Origin: Bacillus sp. HMF5848
Lineage (GTDB): Bacteria > Bacillota > Bacilli > Bacillales > HMF5848
Assembly: GCF_003944835.1 (NCBI RefSeq)
Contig: NZ_RWIV01000001.1
Span: 1,589,501 to 1,653,500, forward strand
DNA: 64,000 nt
Reading direction: 5' to 3'
The notes beneath the pieces were generated by a model. The model saw only the letters and a program-made list of their open reading frames with translations. It was not told the origin of the DNA and did no database searches. The position numbers and the translations under genes are program-made. Within the stretch, counting starts at the first letter, position 1, and each line of letters opens with the position of its first letter. Positions 33,380-42,675 of this stretch are shown here, piece by piece.

Positions 33380-34255
33380 TTATTTTAAATCTTCAATTGA
33401 GTTAATGTCCATATAAGATGGGACAATAAGCCCGATCTTTGTACCTTCCAGGTTTGCACCAAGATCCACAAACTCGCCATCATATTTATCAACATAGTCA
33501 GCATGTGTTGTTGGTAACCAGCCTGCAACATGCGCATCTACACTACCGTCGGCAACACCTGTCCACATAGGACCAGCCTCAACCTGACTAATCGTCACAT
33601 CGTAGCCGATATCTTCTAGTACTTTTTTAACAACGTTAGTTGACGCAATTTCACTTGACCAAGCAACGTACGCAATTTGGATTTCGTCGCCATCAACAGC
33701 ATCTGCACCTGCAGTCCACTCAGCTACCTTATCACTGTTTTCTTCTACCCATTTTGCAGCAGCTTCTTCGGCCTTCATACCGTCTTCAATCATTACCATA
33801 ACCGTAGCCATATCATCTGGTGTCCAGTTGAATTGATCTAATACAGTGTAGGCACTTGGGTGATCAGTGTCTAAACCTTGGCGTGCAATTGTGTGAATTT
33901 CTTCGGCATCACCATAAATACCTTTTGGGTCCTCTAAGTACTTAAGATCGAACTTAGAAAACTTCCAATGAGGAGTCCAACCAGTAATTATGATTGGTTC
34001 TTCCTTATCATATGCCTTTTTCAGAGCTGCTGTCATAGCTGCACCAGAGCCTTCAACAAGCTTCCAATCTTCAAGACCATAATCTTCAATGACTGTTGCA
34101 GTTGCTTTCATCAATCCTGCTCCTGGATCAATCCCTACAATCTCATAATCTACTTGTTCTGCAACAGAACCAGATGCACCTTCGTTTCCTCCACATGCAG
34201 CTAAACCTAGTGATACTACTGCTGCAAGGCTAAATGTAAGTACTTTTTTAAACAT
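33380..34255 (-). CDS. opuAC: Glycine betaine ABC transporter, substrate-binding lipoprotein
   Basis: 291 aa. The signal peptide ends in the lipobox LAAC (Cys 21), so it is anchored on the outer face of the membrane. The OpuAC-type fold shows Trp-rich binding segments (GWTPHW, YVAWSS, GPMWTG, GWLPTTH) that make the aromatic cage for betaine or proline betaine. Last gene of opuAA-AB-AC; its ATG shares one base with the opuAB stop. Confidence 0.94.
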   Translation of the reverse strand: MFKKVLTFSLAAVVSLGLAACGGNEGASGSVAEQVDYEIVGIDPGAGLMKATATVIEDYGLEDWKLVEGSGAAMTAALKKAYDKEEPIIITGWTPHWKFSKFDLKYLEDPKGIYGDAEEIHTIARQGLDTDHPSAYTVLDQFNWTPDDMATVMVMIEDGMKAEEAAAKWVEENSDKVAEWTAGADAVDGDEIQIAYVAWSSEIASTNVVKKVLEDIGYDVTISQVEAGPMWTGVADGSVDAHVAGWLPTTHADYVDKYDGEFVDLGANLEGTKIGLIVPSYMDINSIEDLK

Positions 34256-35106
34256 TATAAATGTCCCCCTTGATTTGTTTTTGTTATATTTTGAGTAATC
34301 CGGTCTAGCATAATAGCAATGATAACGATAGCTAAACCAGCTTCAAAACCAGTACCTGTTTGAATTTGTGTAACAGCACGATACACTTCTGCACCTAGTC
34401 CAGGTGCTCCTACCATTGATGCAATTACAACCATAGATAGTGCTAGCATAATACTTTGGTTTATACCTGCCATAATAGTAGGCATGGCTAATGGTAGTTG
34501 GACCTTTAATAACCGTTGTTTCGTTGTTGACCCAAACGCTTCCGTCGCTTCAATTAAATCTTCTGGCACTTGCTGTATACCTAACACTGTCAAGCGAATA
34601 GTAGGTGGCATCGCAAAGATAACTGATGCAACAATTCCTGGAACAACGCCAATATTGAAGAAAAAGATTGCCGGCAATAAATACACAAATGCAGGCATCG
34701 TTTGCATAAAATCAAGAATCGGTGTCACAATTTTACGAACAAGAGCCTGTTGTGATGCCCAAATACCAATTGGAATTCCGATAAGTATTGATATAAAAAC
34801 AGATGTTAGAACTAATGATAACGTTTGTAGCATTTCCTCCCAGTAATCTAAGTTGCCGATTAGGAATAGGCCAATAAACGTAAAGACAGCAACTTTCCAG
34901 TTTACAAGTCTCCAAGCTAATAATGAAAATAAAATTACGAGAATAAAAGGGTGTATGAATGCTAGAATATCTACTAATCCTTCTACTGTTCCTTCTAAAC
35001 CGTCAGCAATTATCTCAAACATGCCTTCAAAATGATCTGTAAACCATTCAACAGACGAATCAATCCAGTCTGCAATTGGTATCTTTGGTAAAAATACATT
35101 ACTCAA
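34255..35106 (-). CDS. opuAB: Glycine betaine ABC transporter permease
   Basis: About 283 aa. A hydrophilic N-terminal tail is followed by seven or eight membrane segments with the permease coupling loop EATEAFGSTTKQRLLKVQLP. TTG 35106 is preferred because AGGAGG lies 8 nt upstream; GTG 35115 overlaps that ribosome binding site. Coding overlaps the 3' end of opuAA by 8 nt. Confidence 0.93.
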   Translation of the reverse strand: MSNVFLPKIPIADWIDSSVEWFTDHFEGMFEIIADGLEGTVEGLVDILAFIHPFILVILFSLLAWRLVNWKVAVFTFIGLFLIGNLDYWEEMLQTLSLVLTSVFISILIGIPIGIWASQQALVRKIVTPILDFMQTMPAFVYLLPAIFFFNIGVVPGIVASVIFAMPPTIRLTVLGIQQVPEDLIEATEAFGSTTKQRLLKVQLPLAMPTIMAGINQSIMLALSMVVIASMVGAPGLGAEVYRAVTQIQTGTGFEAGLAIVIIAIMLDRITQNITKTNQGGHL

Positions 35107-36367
35107 TATGTTCACCTCCTGCTGCTACTTCTACTTTTACTTCTACTTCTACTTCTACTTCTACTTCGTGGTTGATGTGTTGCTCATTACCAGCAAGAGC
35201 TCCTATGACGGCACCACGCACGAGTAGGCCGTGAAGGCGATGCTCCTCATCAACAACGGCAACAGGAATAGTAGCTTCTGATACTGTTTCAAACACATCA
35301 GTTAAAATAGTATGTAAGGGCACAGTTGCAACATTAGGTATTAATATGTCAGCTATTGTTTTCTTCGCCTCAACAGCTTTAGAGGCATCATTTGCAGTAA
35401 TAGCTCCTAGAAGTTTTCGTTGTTTATCTACTATATAAATAGAAGAAATCCCACGCTCCTTCATTAGTTGAAGAGCTACACGAGGTCCTTTTTCGATCTG
35501 AATCGATTCCGCTCGCTTCATGACATGACTAGCTGTTAACACTTTCGCAAGGTCGACATCCTCGACAAAACGCTCAACATATTCGTTAGAAGGGTTCATT
35601 AAAATCTCTTCAGGCGTACCTATTTGAACAATGCTACCATCCTTCATAAGGGCGATACGATCACCAATACGAAGTGCTTCGTCTAAATCATGTGTAATGA
35701 AAATAATTGTTTTTCCTAACGTAGATTGCAGCTGTAGAAGCTCATCCTGCATATCCTTTCGTATTAATGGATCTAATGCACTAAATGCTTCGTCCATTAA
35801 TAGTACATCAGGATTGTTCGCAAGAGCTCTAGCTAAACCAACGCGCTGCTGCATGCCACCACTTAATTGTGAAGGGTATTGCTCTTCATAACCTTCTAAA
35901 CCAACTAGCTTTAACGATTCAAGTGCTTTTTCTTTTCGTTCTGTTTCATTAACACCCTGAATTTCTAGACCATATTCGGTGTTTTCTAGTACAGTTCGGT
36001 GTGGAAACAGCGCAAATCGTTGAAAAACCATACTCATTTTTTTTCGGCGAATGTCACGCAAATTTTCTTTATTCATGCTTGTAATATCCTCATTATCAAC
36101 ATATACAGAACCAAACGTAGGCTCGATAAGTCGATTAATGAGTCTTACTAGCGTGGATTTCCCACTACCTGAGAGCCCCATAATGACAAATATTTCGCCG
36201 TTGTGAACTTCGAACGAAGCGTCTTTAACACCAACAGTAGCTCCCGTTTTTTGAAGTATATCTTGTTTTGTTTTCCCTTCTTGAATTAATTGCTGGGCTT
36301 GTTTCGTATGCTTACCGAAAATCTTAGTAATATTTTCGACCTTTATTTTTATAGTACTTTCTTCCAT
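35099..36367 (-). CDS. opuAA: Glycine betaine ABC transporter ATPase with CBS domains
   Basis: 422 aa. The ATPase part has Walker A GLSGSGKS, signature LSGGMQQR and Walker B VLLMDEAFSALD. After about residue 280 come two CBS domains, the ionic-strength sensor in OpuA systems. The C-terminus is unusual: residues about 400-415 are repeated Glu-Val pairs encoded by a hexanucleotide repeat. First gene of the operon, divergent from a GbsR-like regulator. Confidence 0.95.
   Translation of the reverse strand: MEESTIKIKVENITKIFGKHTKQAQQLIQEGKTKQDILQKTGATVGVKDASFEVHNGEIFVIMGLSGSGKSTLVRLINRLIEPTFGSVYVDNEDITSMNKENLRDIRRKKMSMVFQRFALFPHRTVLENTEYGLEIQGVNETERKEKALESLKLVGLEGYEEQYPSQLSGGMQQRVGLARALANNPDVLLMDEAFSALDPLIRKDMQDELLQLQSTLGKTIIFITHDLDEALRIGDRIALMKDGSIVQIGTPEEILMNPSNEYVERFVEDVDLAKVLTASHVMKRAESIQIEKGPRVALQLMKERGISSIYIVDKQRKLLGAITANDASKAVEAKKTIADILIPNVATVPLHTILTDVFETVSEATIPVAVVDEEHRLHGLLVRGAVIGALAGNEQHINHEVEVEVEVEVKVEVAAGGEHIE
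35125..35166. repeat. Hexanucleotide tandem repeat in opuAA
   Basis: Seven consecutive units of CTACTT (third unit TTACTT) on the plus strand. In the gene this encodes alternating Glu-Val with one Lys-Val. Gain or loss of units would change tail length without a frameshift. Confidence 0.92.
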
Positions 36368-36678
36368 GTGTTCACCTCATTTTCTATGTACAAACAAAAC
36401 CTTCTAAAGTTTAAAGCTTTTTTTAAGAAGACCATTGGTAGTTAAGCCTAGTTAATTTTAGCTTAATAGTAAAATTTATTTCAAACAGTAAATTCAGTTA
36501 AATAAGTACATATAGTACGTTCAGTTAAAACTGTACAAACAAAACAAACTATATCCTTATAAATACTACATTATGCTTAATATTCCGATATGAATCGCAC
36601 CTTTACAACAGATGAAAAAAACGCTACTCTAATTATCAAAGATTAATAATTACAGGATATTACAGGATGTGAAAGCGT
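36368..36678. promoter_or_regulatory. Divergent opuA / gbsR-like control region
   Basis: 311 bp, AT-rich, no ORF. TGTACAAACAAAAC occurs at 36387-36400 and again at 36532-36545. TTCAGTTAAA occurs at 36493-36502 and 36520-36529 (27 bp apart). These pairs are candidate repressor sites for the two divergent units. Promoters could not be placed with confidence. Confidence 0.5.
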
Positions 36679-37206
36679 TTGAAAGATATAGAGCAGCTTG
36701 ATAAGGCACGAGAAAGAGTAATTGAAACAATCGCGCAAAATATGGGGTTATACGGTGTAACACCTTCGGTTGGAAGGCTATATGGCTTACTATATTTTAA
36801 AAATGAACCAATGACTCTTGATGATATGAAAGAAGAGTTAGGTATGAGCAAAACTAGCATGAGTACGGCCGTGCGTCATTTATTAGAGCTTAAGATGGTT
36901 GAAAAAGTATGGAAAAAAGGTTCGAGAAAAGATTTATATATAGTAAATCAAGATTGGTATCAAACGTTTGCTGATTTTTTTGCGATAAAGTGGCGTACAA
37001 GTATTTCGATTAATGTGAAGGCTATGAAAAAATCCATAGAAGAGCTGCACGGCATACTAAATAGTGAGTCGGTAGAGGAAGGTATTCAAAAAACTGCGAA
37101 ACAAGATATTGAAAAGCTTGAACATGCGCTCGAGTATTATGAGTGGCTAAATAGAGTTGTTGACACATTTGAATCTAAAGATATCTTTAAACATATACCA
37201 AAATAA
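36679..37206 (+). CDS. GbsR/OpcR-like MarR-type repressor
   Basis: 175 aa. Winged helix with the GbsR-type lead (NMGLYGVTPSVGRLYGLLYF, residues 17-36) and recognition region MSKTSMSTAVRHL. GbsR relatives sense choline or betaine and control glycine betaine synthesis or uptake genes; the divergent opuA operon supports that here. It starts at a TTG with AGGATG about 10 nt upstream. Confidence 0.85.
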   Translation: MKDIEQLDKARERVIETIAQNMGLYGVTPSVGRLYGLLYFKNEPMTLDDMKEELGMSKTSMSTAVRHLLELKMVEKVWKKGSRKDLYIVNQDWYQTFADFFAIKWRTSISINVKAMKKSIEELHGILNSESVEEGIQKTAKQDIEKLEHALEYYEWLNRVVDTFESKDIFKHIPK

Positions 37207-37231
37207 AGTAGCCGCTGCGGCTACTTTTTTT
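37205..37231 (+). terminator. Rho-independent terminator
   Basis: AAAGTAGCCGC / GCGGCTACTTT with a minimal loop, then T4. Confidence 0.85.
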
Positions 37232-37518
37232 GTGTATTGTGGTTTTAGAGGATCATCCAGGCCAATCTATATAGGGAGTTGCCATGTTTACGGGCATGTT
37301 TGTATGTGCGTTACTGAATCAAGTAATATGCATTACAAACGGCGATGGTAATACGACACACCCCAAATTCTAGAAGGTCTTGTTTTAGTTACTCGTTCTT
37401 AGGTCAAGATATTAGTGACATGTTTTAAAATAACTTTATGAATTAGTTTCTTGTTTTGTAACAATATTAACAATGTTTAAATGTTAAAATGTTATTAAAT
37501 ACAGTTGAGGTGAGAGCA
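37232..37518. other. Gap with no recognised feature
   Basis: About 290 bp. No ORF with a ribosome binding site and no clear hairpin. The 3' part is AT-rich and holds the promoter and leader of the coiled-coil gene (GAGGTG at 37507-37512). Confidence 0.5.
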
Positions 37519-37842
37519 TTGGAAAAAAAGCTAGATGATATAATTGAACTTTTAAATCATTTAACATCAAAAATAGATACTATCGAGACTCGACTTGCTC
37601 GTCTTGAAAAAGTTGATAGCATTGAACATCGCGTGACAGTTAATCAAATAGATATAACGGACATAAAAGATTTGTTATTAAGACGAGAAGAGCTGCAAAC
37701 AGATAAAATAGAAAGCATTATGGGCGATCTTCGTGAAATATTTGTTACTCAAATGCAACGAGTAAATAGCCGTCTAGATTCACAATTGTTAAAGATTGCT
37801 AGGGCTGAAGAAGAAATAATTCAATTAGCAAAAGGCGAATGA
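37519..37842 (+). CDS. Small coiled-coil protein
   Basis: 107 aa from a TTG with GAGGTG 6 nt upstream (MEKKLDDIIELLNHL). Heptad-like Leu/Ile spacing runs through residues 1-45 and 60-100, so it is probably one long coiled coil. No membrane segment or catalytic motif. The function is unknown. A terminator overlaps its end. Confidence 0.7.
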   Translation: MEKKLDDIIELLNHLTSKIDTIETRLARLEKVDSIEHRVTVNQIDITDIKDLLLRREELQTDKIESIMGDLREIFVTQMQRVNSRLDSQLLKIARAEEEIIQLAKGE

Positions 37843-37862
37843 GATTTCATTCGCCTTTTTGT
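37831..37862 (+). terminator. Rho-independent terminator
   Basis: AAAGGCGAATGA / TCATTCGCCTTT around the stop codon, then Ts. Confidence 0.85.
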
Positions 37863-37872
37863 TTGATTTTTT

Positions 37873-39090
37873 TTATGACGTCTTTTGTTTTGGTAGTAGA
37901 GGTATTACTTTATGATCACCGTGTAAAAACGAAAGCGCACAACCTGCCAAATGTTTAGCTGCTAGCAGCATTGATTTTTCATCTATATCAAACTTTGGAT
38001 GGTGATGAGGATACGTTATGCCTGTTTCTTGGTTTCCGGCCCCAGTAAAAAAGAATGTTCCAGGCACTTCTCGTAAGTAATATGCAAAATCCTCTCCACC
38101 CATTACAGGGTCGAGCTCTATAACGTTATCTTCACCAACAATTTGTTTAGCAGTTTCGACTAGTTGGTCAGTCTCTGTCTTGTGATTCCACACAGCTGGA
38201 TAGCCTCGATCGTATGAAAATGTTGCAGTTGCTCCATAAGCTGCACAGGTACAGTTAATAATGCGTGCCATATCTTGCTCCATTTGAAGACGTACTGATT
38301 CATCAAACGTACGTACAGTTCCTGATAGTTTAGCTTTATCTGGAATAACATTAAAAGCATTGCCAGCGTGAAATTGGCCTATCGTTAGTACAGCTGATTT
38401 TAATGGATCTGTTCGACGACTTACAACAGTCTGCAAATTATTAATAACTTGTGCGCCGATGACGATAGGGTCAACTGTTTCGTGTGGCTGTGCGCCATGT
38501 CCGCCCTTTCCTTGGATTACGACTTCAAAGGCGTCTGCTGCAGCCATTGCATAACCAGCACGGTAGCCAATTTGACCAACCGGGAGAACAGACCATAAGT
38601 GTGTACCGTAAATAGCATCTACACCATCGAGACAACCATCTTCAATCATTGGCTTAGCCCCACCAGGAGCAAGCTCCTCTGCAAATTGATGAATAAATAC
38701 AATGTTACCAGCTATTTCTTCTTTAACTTGTACGAGTGCCTTAGCTAATACTAGTAAAGTAGCTGTATGACCATCATGACCGCATGCGTGCATAGCGCCA
38801 GGAACTTGTGATTTGTAAGGGACATCCTTTTCATCTTGTATTGGTAAGGCGTCAAAATCCGCACGCAAAGCTACGGTTTTTCCAGGTTTGCCTCCTCGCA
38901 GAGTAGCAACCACACCACGACCACCCACACCAGTTCGCACTTCTAAGCCAATTGACTCGTGATAGGAAGCAATTTTTGCTGGAGTACGCACCTCCTGAAA
39001 AGATAGTTCGGGATTTCTATGAAAATCTCTTCTAAGCGCCACCATTTCATCGTACGCACCTTCTAAACGTTTGAAAATATTCTCAATCAT
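37873..39090 (-). CDS. M20 family amidohydrolase
   Basis: 405 aa from ATG 39090 (GGGGGAA upstream), giving MIENIFKRLEG. M20D-type amidohydrolase/aminoacylase. Motifs: HRNPELSFQE, ALRADFDALP, HACGHDGHTA (metal ligands), FAEELAPGGA and MGGEDFAYYL. It hydrolyses N-acyl or aminobenzoyl amino acids; the substrate is not set by sequence. It is divergent from the pcp-pxpBC operon, so a role in salvaging modified amino acids is plausible. Confidence 0.92.
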   Translation of the reverse strand: MIENIFKRLEGAYDEMVALRRDFHRNPELSFQEVRTPAKIASYHESIGLEVRTGVGGRGVVATLRGGKPGKTVALRADFDALPIQDEKDVPYKSQVPGAMHACGHDGHTATLLVLAKALVQVKEEIAGNIVFIHQFAEELAPGGAKPMIEDGCLDGVDAIYGTHLWSVLPVGQIGYRAGYAMAAADAFEVVIQGKGGHGAQPHETVDPIVIGAQVINNLQTVVSRRTDPLKSAVLTIGQFHAGNAFNVIPDKAKLSGTVRTFDESVRLQMEQDMARIINCTCAAYGATATFSYDRGYPAVWNHKTETDQLVETAKQIVGEDNVIELDPVMGGEDFAYYLREVPGTFFFTGAGNQETGITYPHHHPKFDIDEKSMLLAAKHLAGCALSFLHGDHKVIPLLPKQKTS

Positions 39091-39266
39091 TATTATTCCC
39101 CCGTCATCCAGAGTGGCCTGCATGTATATTTTCTAAATTATAAAATAATTTTCAATATTAATCTATACATATTTATTTACTAGATATACAGCTTGTAAAA
39201 ATTCTTATAATCTTATAAAATATTCTAATATATTTTATAATTCTTTTAACTCGAAAGGAGAATCGT

Positions 39267-39881
39267 ATGAATACACTATTGCTAACAGGATTCGAACCGT
39301 TTTTAGACCATCCTCTAAACCCCTCAGCAGAAATCGTTAAGGAACTTGATGGTATGATTATTGGTGATTATATAGTTAAAGGGTGCCTACTACCTGTTGA
39401 ATTTTCTCAATCTGCTAACCAAATGATTTCTTTGTTTGATGAAGTGAAACCAGATGTTGTCATCTCACTAGGGCTAGCAGCTGGTAGAAATACTATAACA
39501 CCTGAACGAATTGCTATAAATTGCAACGATGGTGTGAAGGATAATAGTGGCTTTATACCAGAGGATGAAGCAATCATTCAGGAAGGTCCAGTTGGGTATT
39601 TTTCAACTTTACCTATTCGTACGTTCGTGAATGTTCTAAGAGAATATGGTTATCCTGCTGAAATTTCTAACAGTGCGGGTACATATTTATGCAACAATGT
39701 TATGTACCAGATGCTTCACTATATTTCAGTTAATCAGTATAACTGCTTATCTGGCTTTGTTCATATACCGGCTTCCCATGATTTGGCTGTCATATCAAAG
39801 AGAACTATGCCTAGCTGGTCACATGCAGATTTAGTTGAGGCTTGTAAGGTAATGATCCAATCGTTAGCCGTGGAAAAGTAA
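39267..39881 (+). CDS. pcp: Pyroglutamyl-peptidase I
   Basis: 204 aa, family C15. It removes N-terminal pyroglutamate from peptides. The catalytic triad is visible as Glu80 (TPERIAIN), Cys142 (GTYLCNN) and His166 (GFVHIPAS). AAAGGAG precedes the ATG. Its stop is directly followed by pxpB, whose product helps consume the released 5-oxoproline. Confidence 0.96.
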   Translation: MNTLLLTGFEPFLDHPLNPSAEIVKELDGMIIGDYIVKGCLLPVEFSQSANQMISLFDEVKPDVVISLGLAAGRNTITPERIAINCNDGVKDNSGFIPEDEAIIQEGPVGYFSTLPIRTFVNVLREYGYPAEISNSAGTYLCNNVMYQMLHYISVNQYNCLSGFVHIPASHDLAVISKRTMPSWSHADLVEACKVMIQSLAVEK

Positions 39882-40610
39882 ATGATTTTACCGATACAAA
39901 GTATACAGCCTGTTGGTGATAGTGCAGTTTTGATTACGTTCGCTACAGATATAGATGAACAAAGTAATACGCACATAATTTCTTTATCAAATCAAGTGGA
40001 AAAAAGTTTGTTTCCTTATATAAAAGAATCTGTTCCTGCTTTTACTACGATAACAGTATATTATGATTCGTATAATATATGTTATGAAGATATAAGAGTG
40101 ATGCTACTAAATAGCTTAAGTGAGACAAGTACAAGTGTGAAACAACCTTGCAGAAAAATCATAATACCGACTTTTTATGGACATGATTTAGGAACTGATA
40201 TAGAAAGGGTCGCTAATTTCAATAAATTAACTGTTGAGGAAGTTGTATTTTTACACACATCAACTGCTTACAAAATTTATATGATGGGATTTTTACCAGG
40301 TTTTCCTTATTTAGGAGGGCTTCCAAAACAACTTCATACTCCTCGATTAGATAATCCACGCCAGTTAGTTTGCAAAGGATCTGTTGGTATTGCTGGTCCA
40401 CAAACAGGAATATATACCCTAGATTCACCAGGTGGATGGAATATTATTGGTCATTCGCCTATTGAGATGTTTATGCCAAAAGCTGAAAATCCATTTATAT
40501 GGAAACCGGGTGATTGGATTCAATTCCAATCTATTTCATATAACGAATACGAGTTATTAAAAAAGGATATTAACAACGGAACTTTTAGAATAGAGACTGA
40601 AATAAGGTGA
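39882..40610 (+). CDS. pxpB: 5-oxoprolinase subunit PxpB
   Basis: 242 aa, carboxyltransferase domain 1 type (KipI-like). Motifs GFLPGFPYLGGLP and PAGSVGIAGPQTGIY-like segments (here CKGSVGIAGPQTGIY). PxpA, PxpB and PxpC together open 5-oxoproline to glutamate with ATP. It starts immediately after the pcp stop; the ribosome binding site is weak, so translation is probably coupled. Confidence 0.92.
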   Translation: MILPIQSIQPVGDSAVLITFATDIDEQSNTHIISLSNQVEKSLFPYIKESVPAFTTITVYYDSYNICYEDIRVMLLNSLSETSTSVKQPCRKIIIPTFYGHDLGTDIERVANFNKLTVEEVVFLHTSTAYKIYMMGFLPGFPYLGGLPKQLHTPRLDNPRQLVCKGSVGIAGPQTGIYTLDSPGGWNIIGHSPIEMFMPKAENPFIWKPGDWIQFQSISYNEYELLKKDINNGTFRIETEIR

Positions 40611-40615
40611 ACAGT

Positions 40616-41572
40616 ATGAACATCCCTATTTTCCGAGTACGTAAAACGGGCTTGTATACTACTATACAGGACAATGGTAGATTTGGCTTTCAGAAATATG
40701 GTGTTGTCACTTCAGGTGTAATGGATTCTTTTAGTGCGGAATTAGCAAATATAGTGGTTGGAAATCCACGTTCCTTTGCCACAATAGAAATTACGATTGT
40801 TGGGCCAGAGTTAGAGGTGTTAAATCCATGCACAGTTGCCTTTTGTGGAGCGGACTTATCTGTTACGAAAAATGGGAACCCGATAGATTTATGGTCAGCA
40901 ATAATAATGAAAAAAGGGGATATTATACAATTTTCAAAGCCGAATGCGGGGTCTAGACTATATATGGCAATAGCAGGAGGAATACAAGCTGAAAATGTAC
41001 TTGGGAGTATGTCGGTATATGAAAAAGCTGGATTTGGTCAAGTTGTCAAAAATGATCAGATTATATATGGAAGAAAGCACCTGCCAGTAACGTATATTAA
41101 GAGACTTCCGAAACAATTTATCCCTACGTTTCATACACATGAAACTATCAGAGTAGTTCTAGGTCCGCATGAATCTAGATTCACTGAATCAGGTATACAC
41201 ACGTTTCTAACTACTCACTACACAATAAAAATGGCCGATCGAATGGGCTATAGATTACAGTCAAATAAGAACATTTCTCATGTCAATGGTGCCGACATTT
41301 ACTCTGAAGCTATTCCAATCGGATCTATACAAGTTCCGGCGAGTGGACAACCGATAGTATTACTCGCTGACCGTCAAACAACTGGTGGATATACGAGAAT
41401 TGCAACTGTAGCGACTGTTGATCTGGGAAAATTAACACAAATGCCGGTGGGCGGTATAATACGGTTTAAGGTCATATCGATATATGAATCACAACGTTTA
41501 CTACGAAAGCGTGAGCGCCAGCTTCGAATATGGGATTTATTAAACACAAATAACATAACCGCGTCTAGTTAA
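40616..41572 (+). CDS. pxpC: 5-oxoprolinase subunit PxpC
   Basis: 318 aa, carboxyltransferase domain 2 type (KipA-like). Motifs KTGLYTTIQDNGRFGFQ, VTSGVMDSFS, IAGGI and the C-terminal LADRQTTGGYTRIA. ATG 40616 has AAGGTGA upstream; the GTG at 40607 overlaps the pxpB stop. It works with PxpB. The third subunit PxpA is not encoded in the window. Confidence 0.92.
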   Translation: MNIPIFRVRKTGLYTTIQDNGRFGFQKYGVVTSGVMDSFSAELANIVVGNPRSFATIEITIVGPELEVLNPCTVAFCGADLSVTKNGNPIDLWSAIIMKKGDIIQFSKPNAGSRLYMAIAGGIQAENVLGSMSVYEKAGFGQVVKNDQIIYGRKHLPVTYIKRLPKQFIPTFHTHETIRVVLGPHESRFTESGIHTFLTTHYTIKMADRMGYRLQSNKNISHVNGADIYSEAIPIGSIQVPASGQPIVLLADRQTTGGYTRIATVATVDLGKLTQMPVGGIIRFKVISIYESQRLLRKRERQLRIWDLLNTNNITASS

Positions 41573-41588
41573 AGGCGCGGTTTGTTTA
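41556..41588 (+). terminator. pcp-pxpBC terminator
   Basis: ACCGCG / CGCGGT stem around the pxpC stop, followed by TTGTTTATTTAT. Confidence 0.7.
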
Positions 41589-41619
41589 TTTATATTCTTG
41601 GGCAATACTATACCCAGCT

Positions 41620-42675
41620 TTAAACCTCCATTGCTTTTGCTACGTATAAATCTTCTATTTGTAACCCTGCTTTGGAGCGCATATCTAAAAAAGAGCCATT
41701 TTCAAGCATAATTAGCGGCTTGTGAGGTTGGTCATTATGAATAAATACAATTTTACCAAAGGTTTGGTCATTTAAGAGAACTATTTCATGCATAAACTGC
41801 TGCATCACATATGTGCAAAACGGCAACGTAATAGAAGGATTAAGGCTACTCTTTAGCGTTTCCTCCATTATTTCATTAACAGCTCTAATAGGCGATTCTT
41901 TCATTCGGTAGTACCTGTCTGTCGTAATAGCATCATACACATCTGCTACAGAAATTATTTGAACATGAAATGGTATTCTTTCGCTATTTAATCCATTTGG
42001 ATATCCACTACCGTCTAAGCGTTCATGGTGTAAAAGTGATGCTTGTAGTATTTCAGTTCTTGTTTCACCCATCTGAATTAGTAAATCATGCCCTTTTCTA
42101 GGGTGCTGCTTTAAAATTTTTAAGTCTGCATATTGTAATGGTTCATTCTTTTGAATAATAAAACTTGGTATAAGAAGCTTACCGATATCATGGAGAAATC
42201 CTGCTTCAGTTAGCATTGAAACTTCTTCTTTTTTCCTTCCTAACAATTTTCCAATAATACCAGAGATAATACCAACGTTAAGGCAGTGCGTATAAGTATA
42301 GCTGTCATGCTCTTTAAATAAAGTCAAATAATTAAATGAAATATGTGAATTTATAAGTGTTTCTAAAACAGGTTTGTAGCTCTCCGTTAATTCATCTATA
42401 GGTGGGATGTTGTCTTCTGAGATGTTTGTAAATATGTCTTTAACTTTTTGTAGGCTTTCGTGATAGATATCTAAGAAGGGAGGCTGAGTCTTGGTGTCCT
42501 GGGTAACTTTTTTAACTCTTATTTTCTCGCCATATAAGTGATTTTGTAGAGCTATAATATGTTCTTCCTTTATAATGGTATTCTTTGTAAGTAAGGTATG
42601 TCCTTGGTGTGTGTATATATCTTCCATAAGTTCATAACCAACTAGTTCAAATGAAATGTCCAACCATTCTCCCAC
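41620..42675 (-). CDS. HD-GYP domain phosphodiesterase
   Basis: 351 aa. The core motifs are LHDIGK (about residues 161-166), HPRKGH, HHERLDGSGYPNGL (HHExxDGxGYP) and ISVADVYDAIT. HD-GYP proteins hydrolyse cyclic di-GMP. The N-terminal 100 residues are a variable segment without a recognised receiver or PAS domain. It starts at GTG 42675 with GGGAGGG 6 nt upstream. Monocistronic. Confidence 0.92.
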   Translation of the reverse strand: MGEWLDISFELVGYELMEDIYTHQGHTLLTKNTIIKEEHIIALQNHLYGEKIRVKKVTQDTKTQPPFLDIYHESLQKVKDIFTNISEDNIPPIDELTESYKPVLETLINSHISFNYLTLFKEHDSYTYTHCLNVGIISGIIGKLLGRKKEEVSMLTEAGFLHDIGKLLIPSFIIQKNEPLQYADLKILKQHPRKGHDLLIQMGETRTEILQASLLHHERLDGSGYPNGLNSERIPFHVQIISVADVYDAITTDRYYRMKESPIRAVNEIMEETLKSSLNPSITLPFCTYVMQQFMHEIVLLNDQTFGKIVFIHNDQPHKPLIMLENGSFLDMRSKAGLQIEDLYVAKAMEV

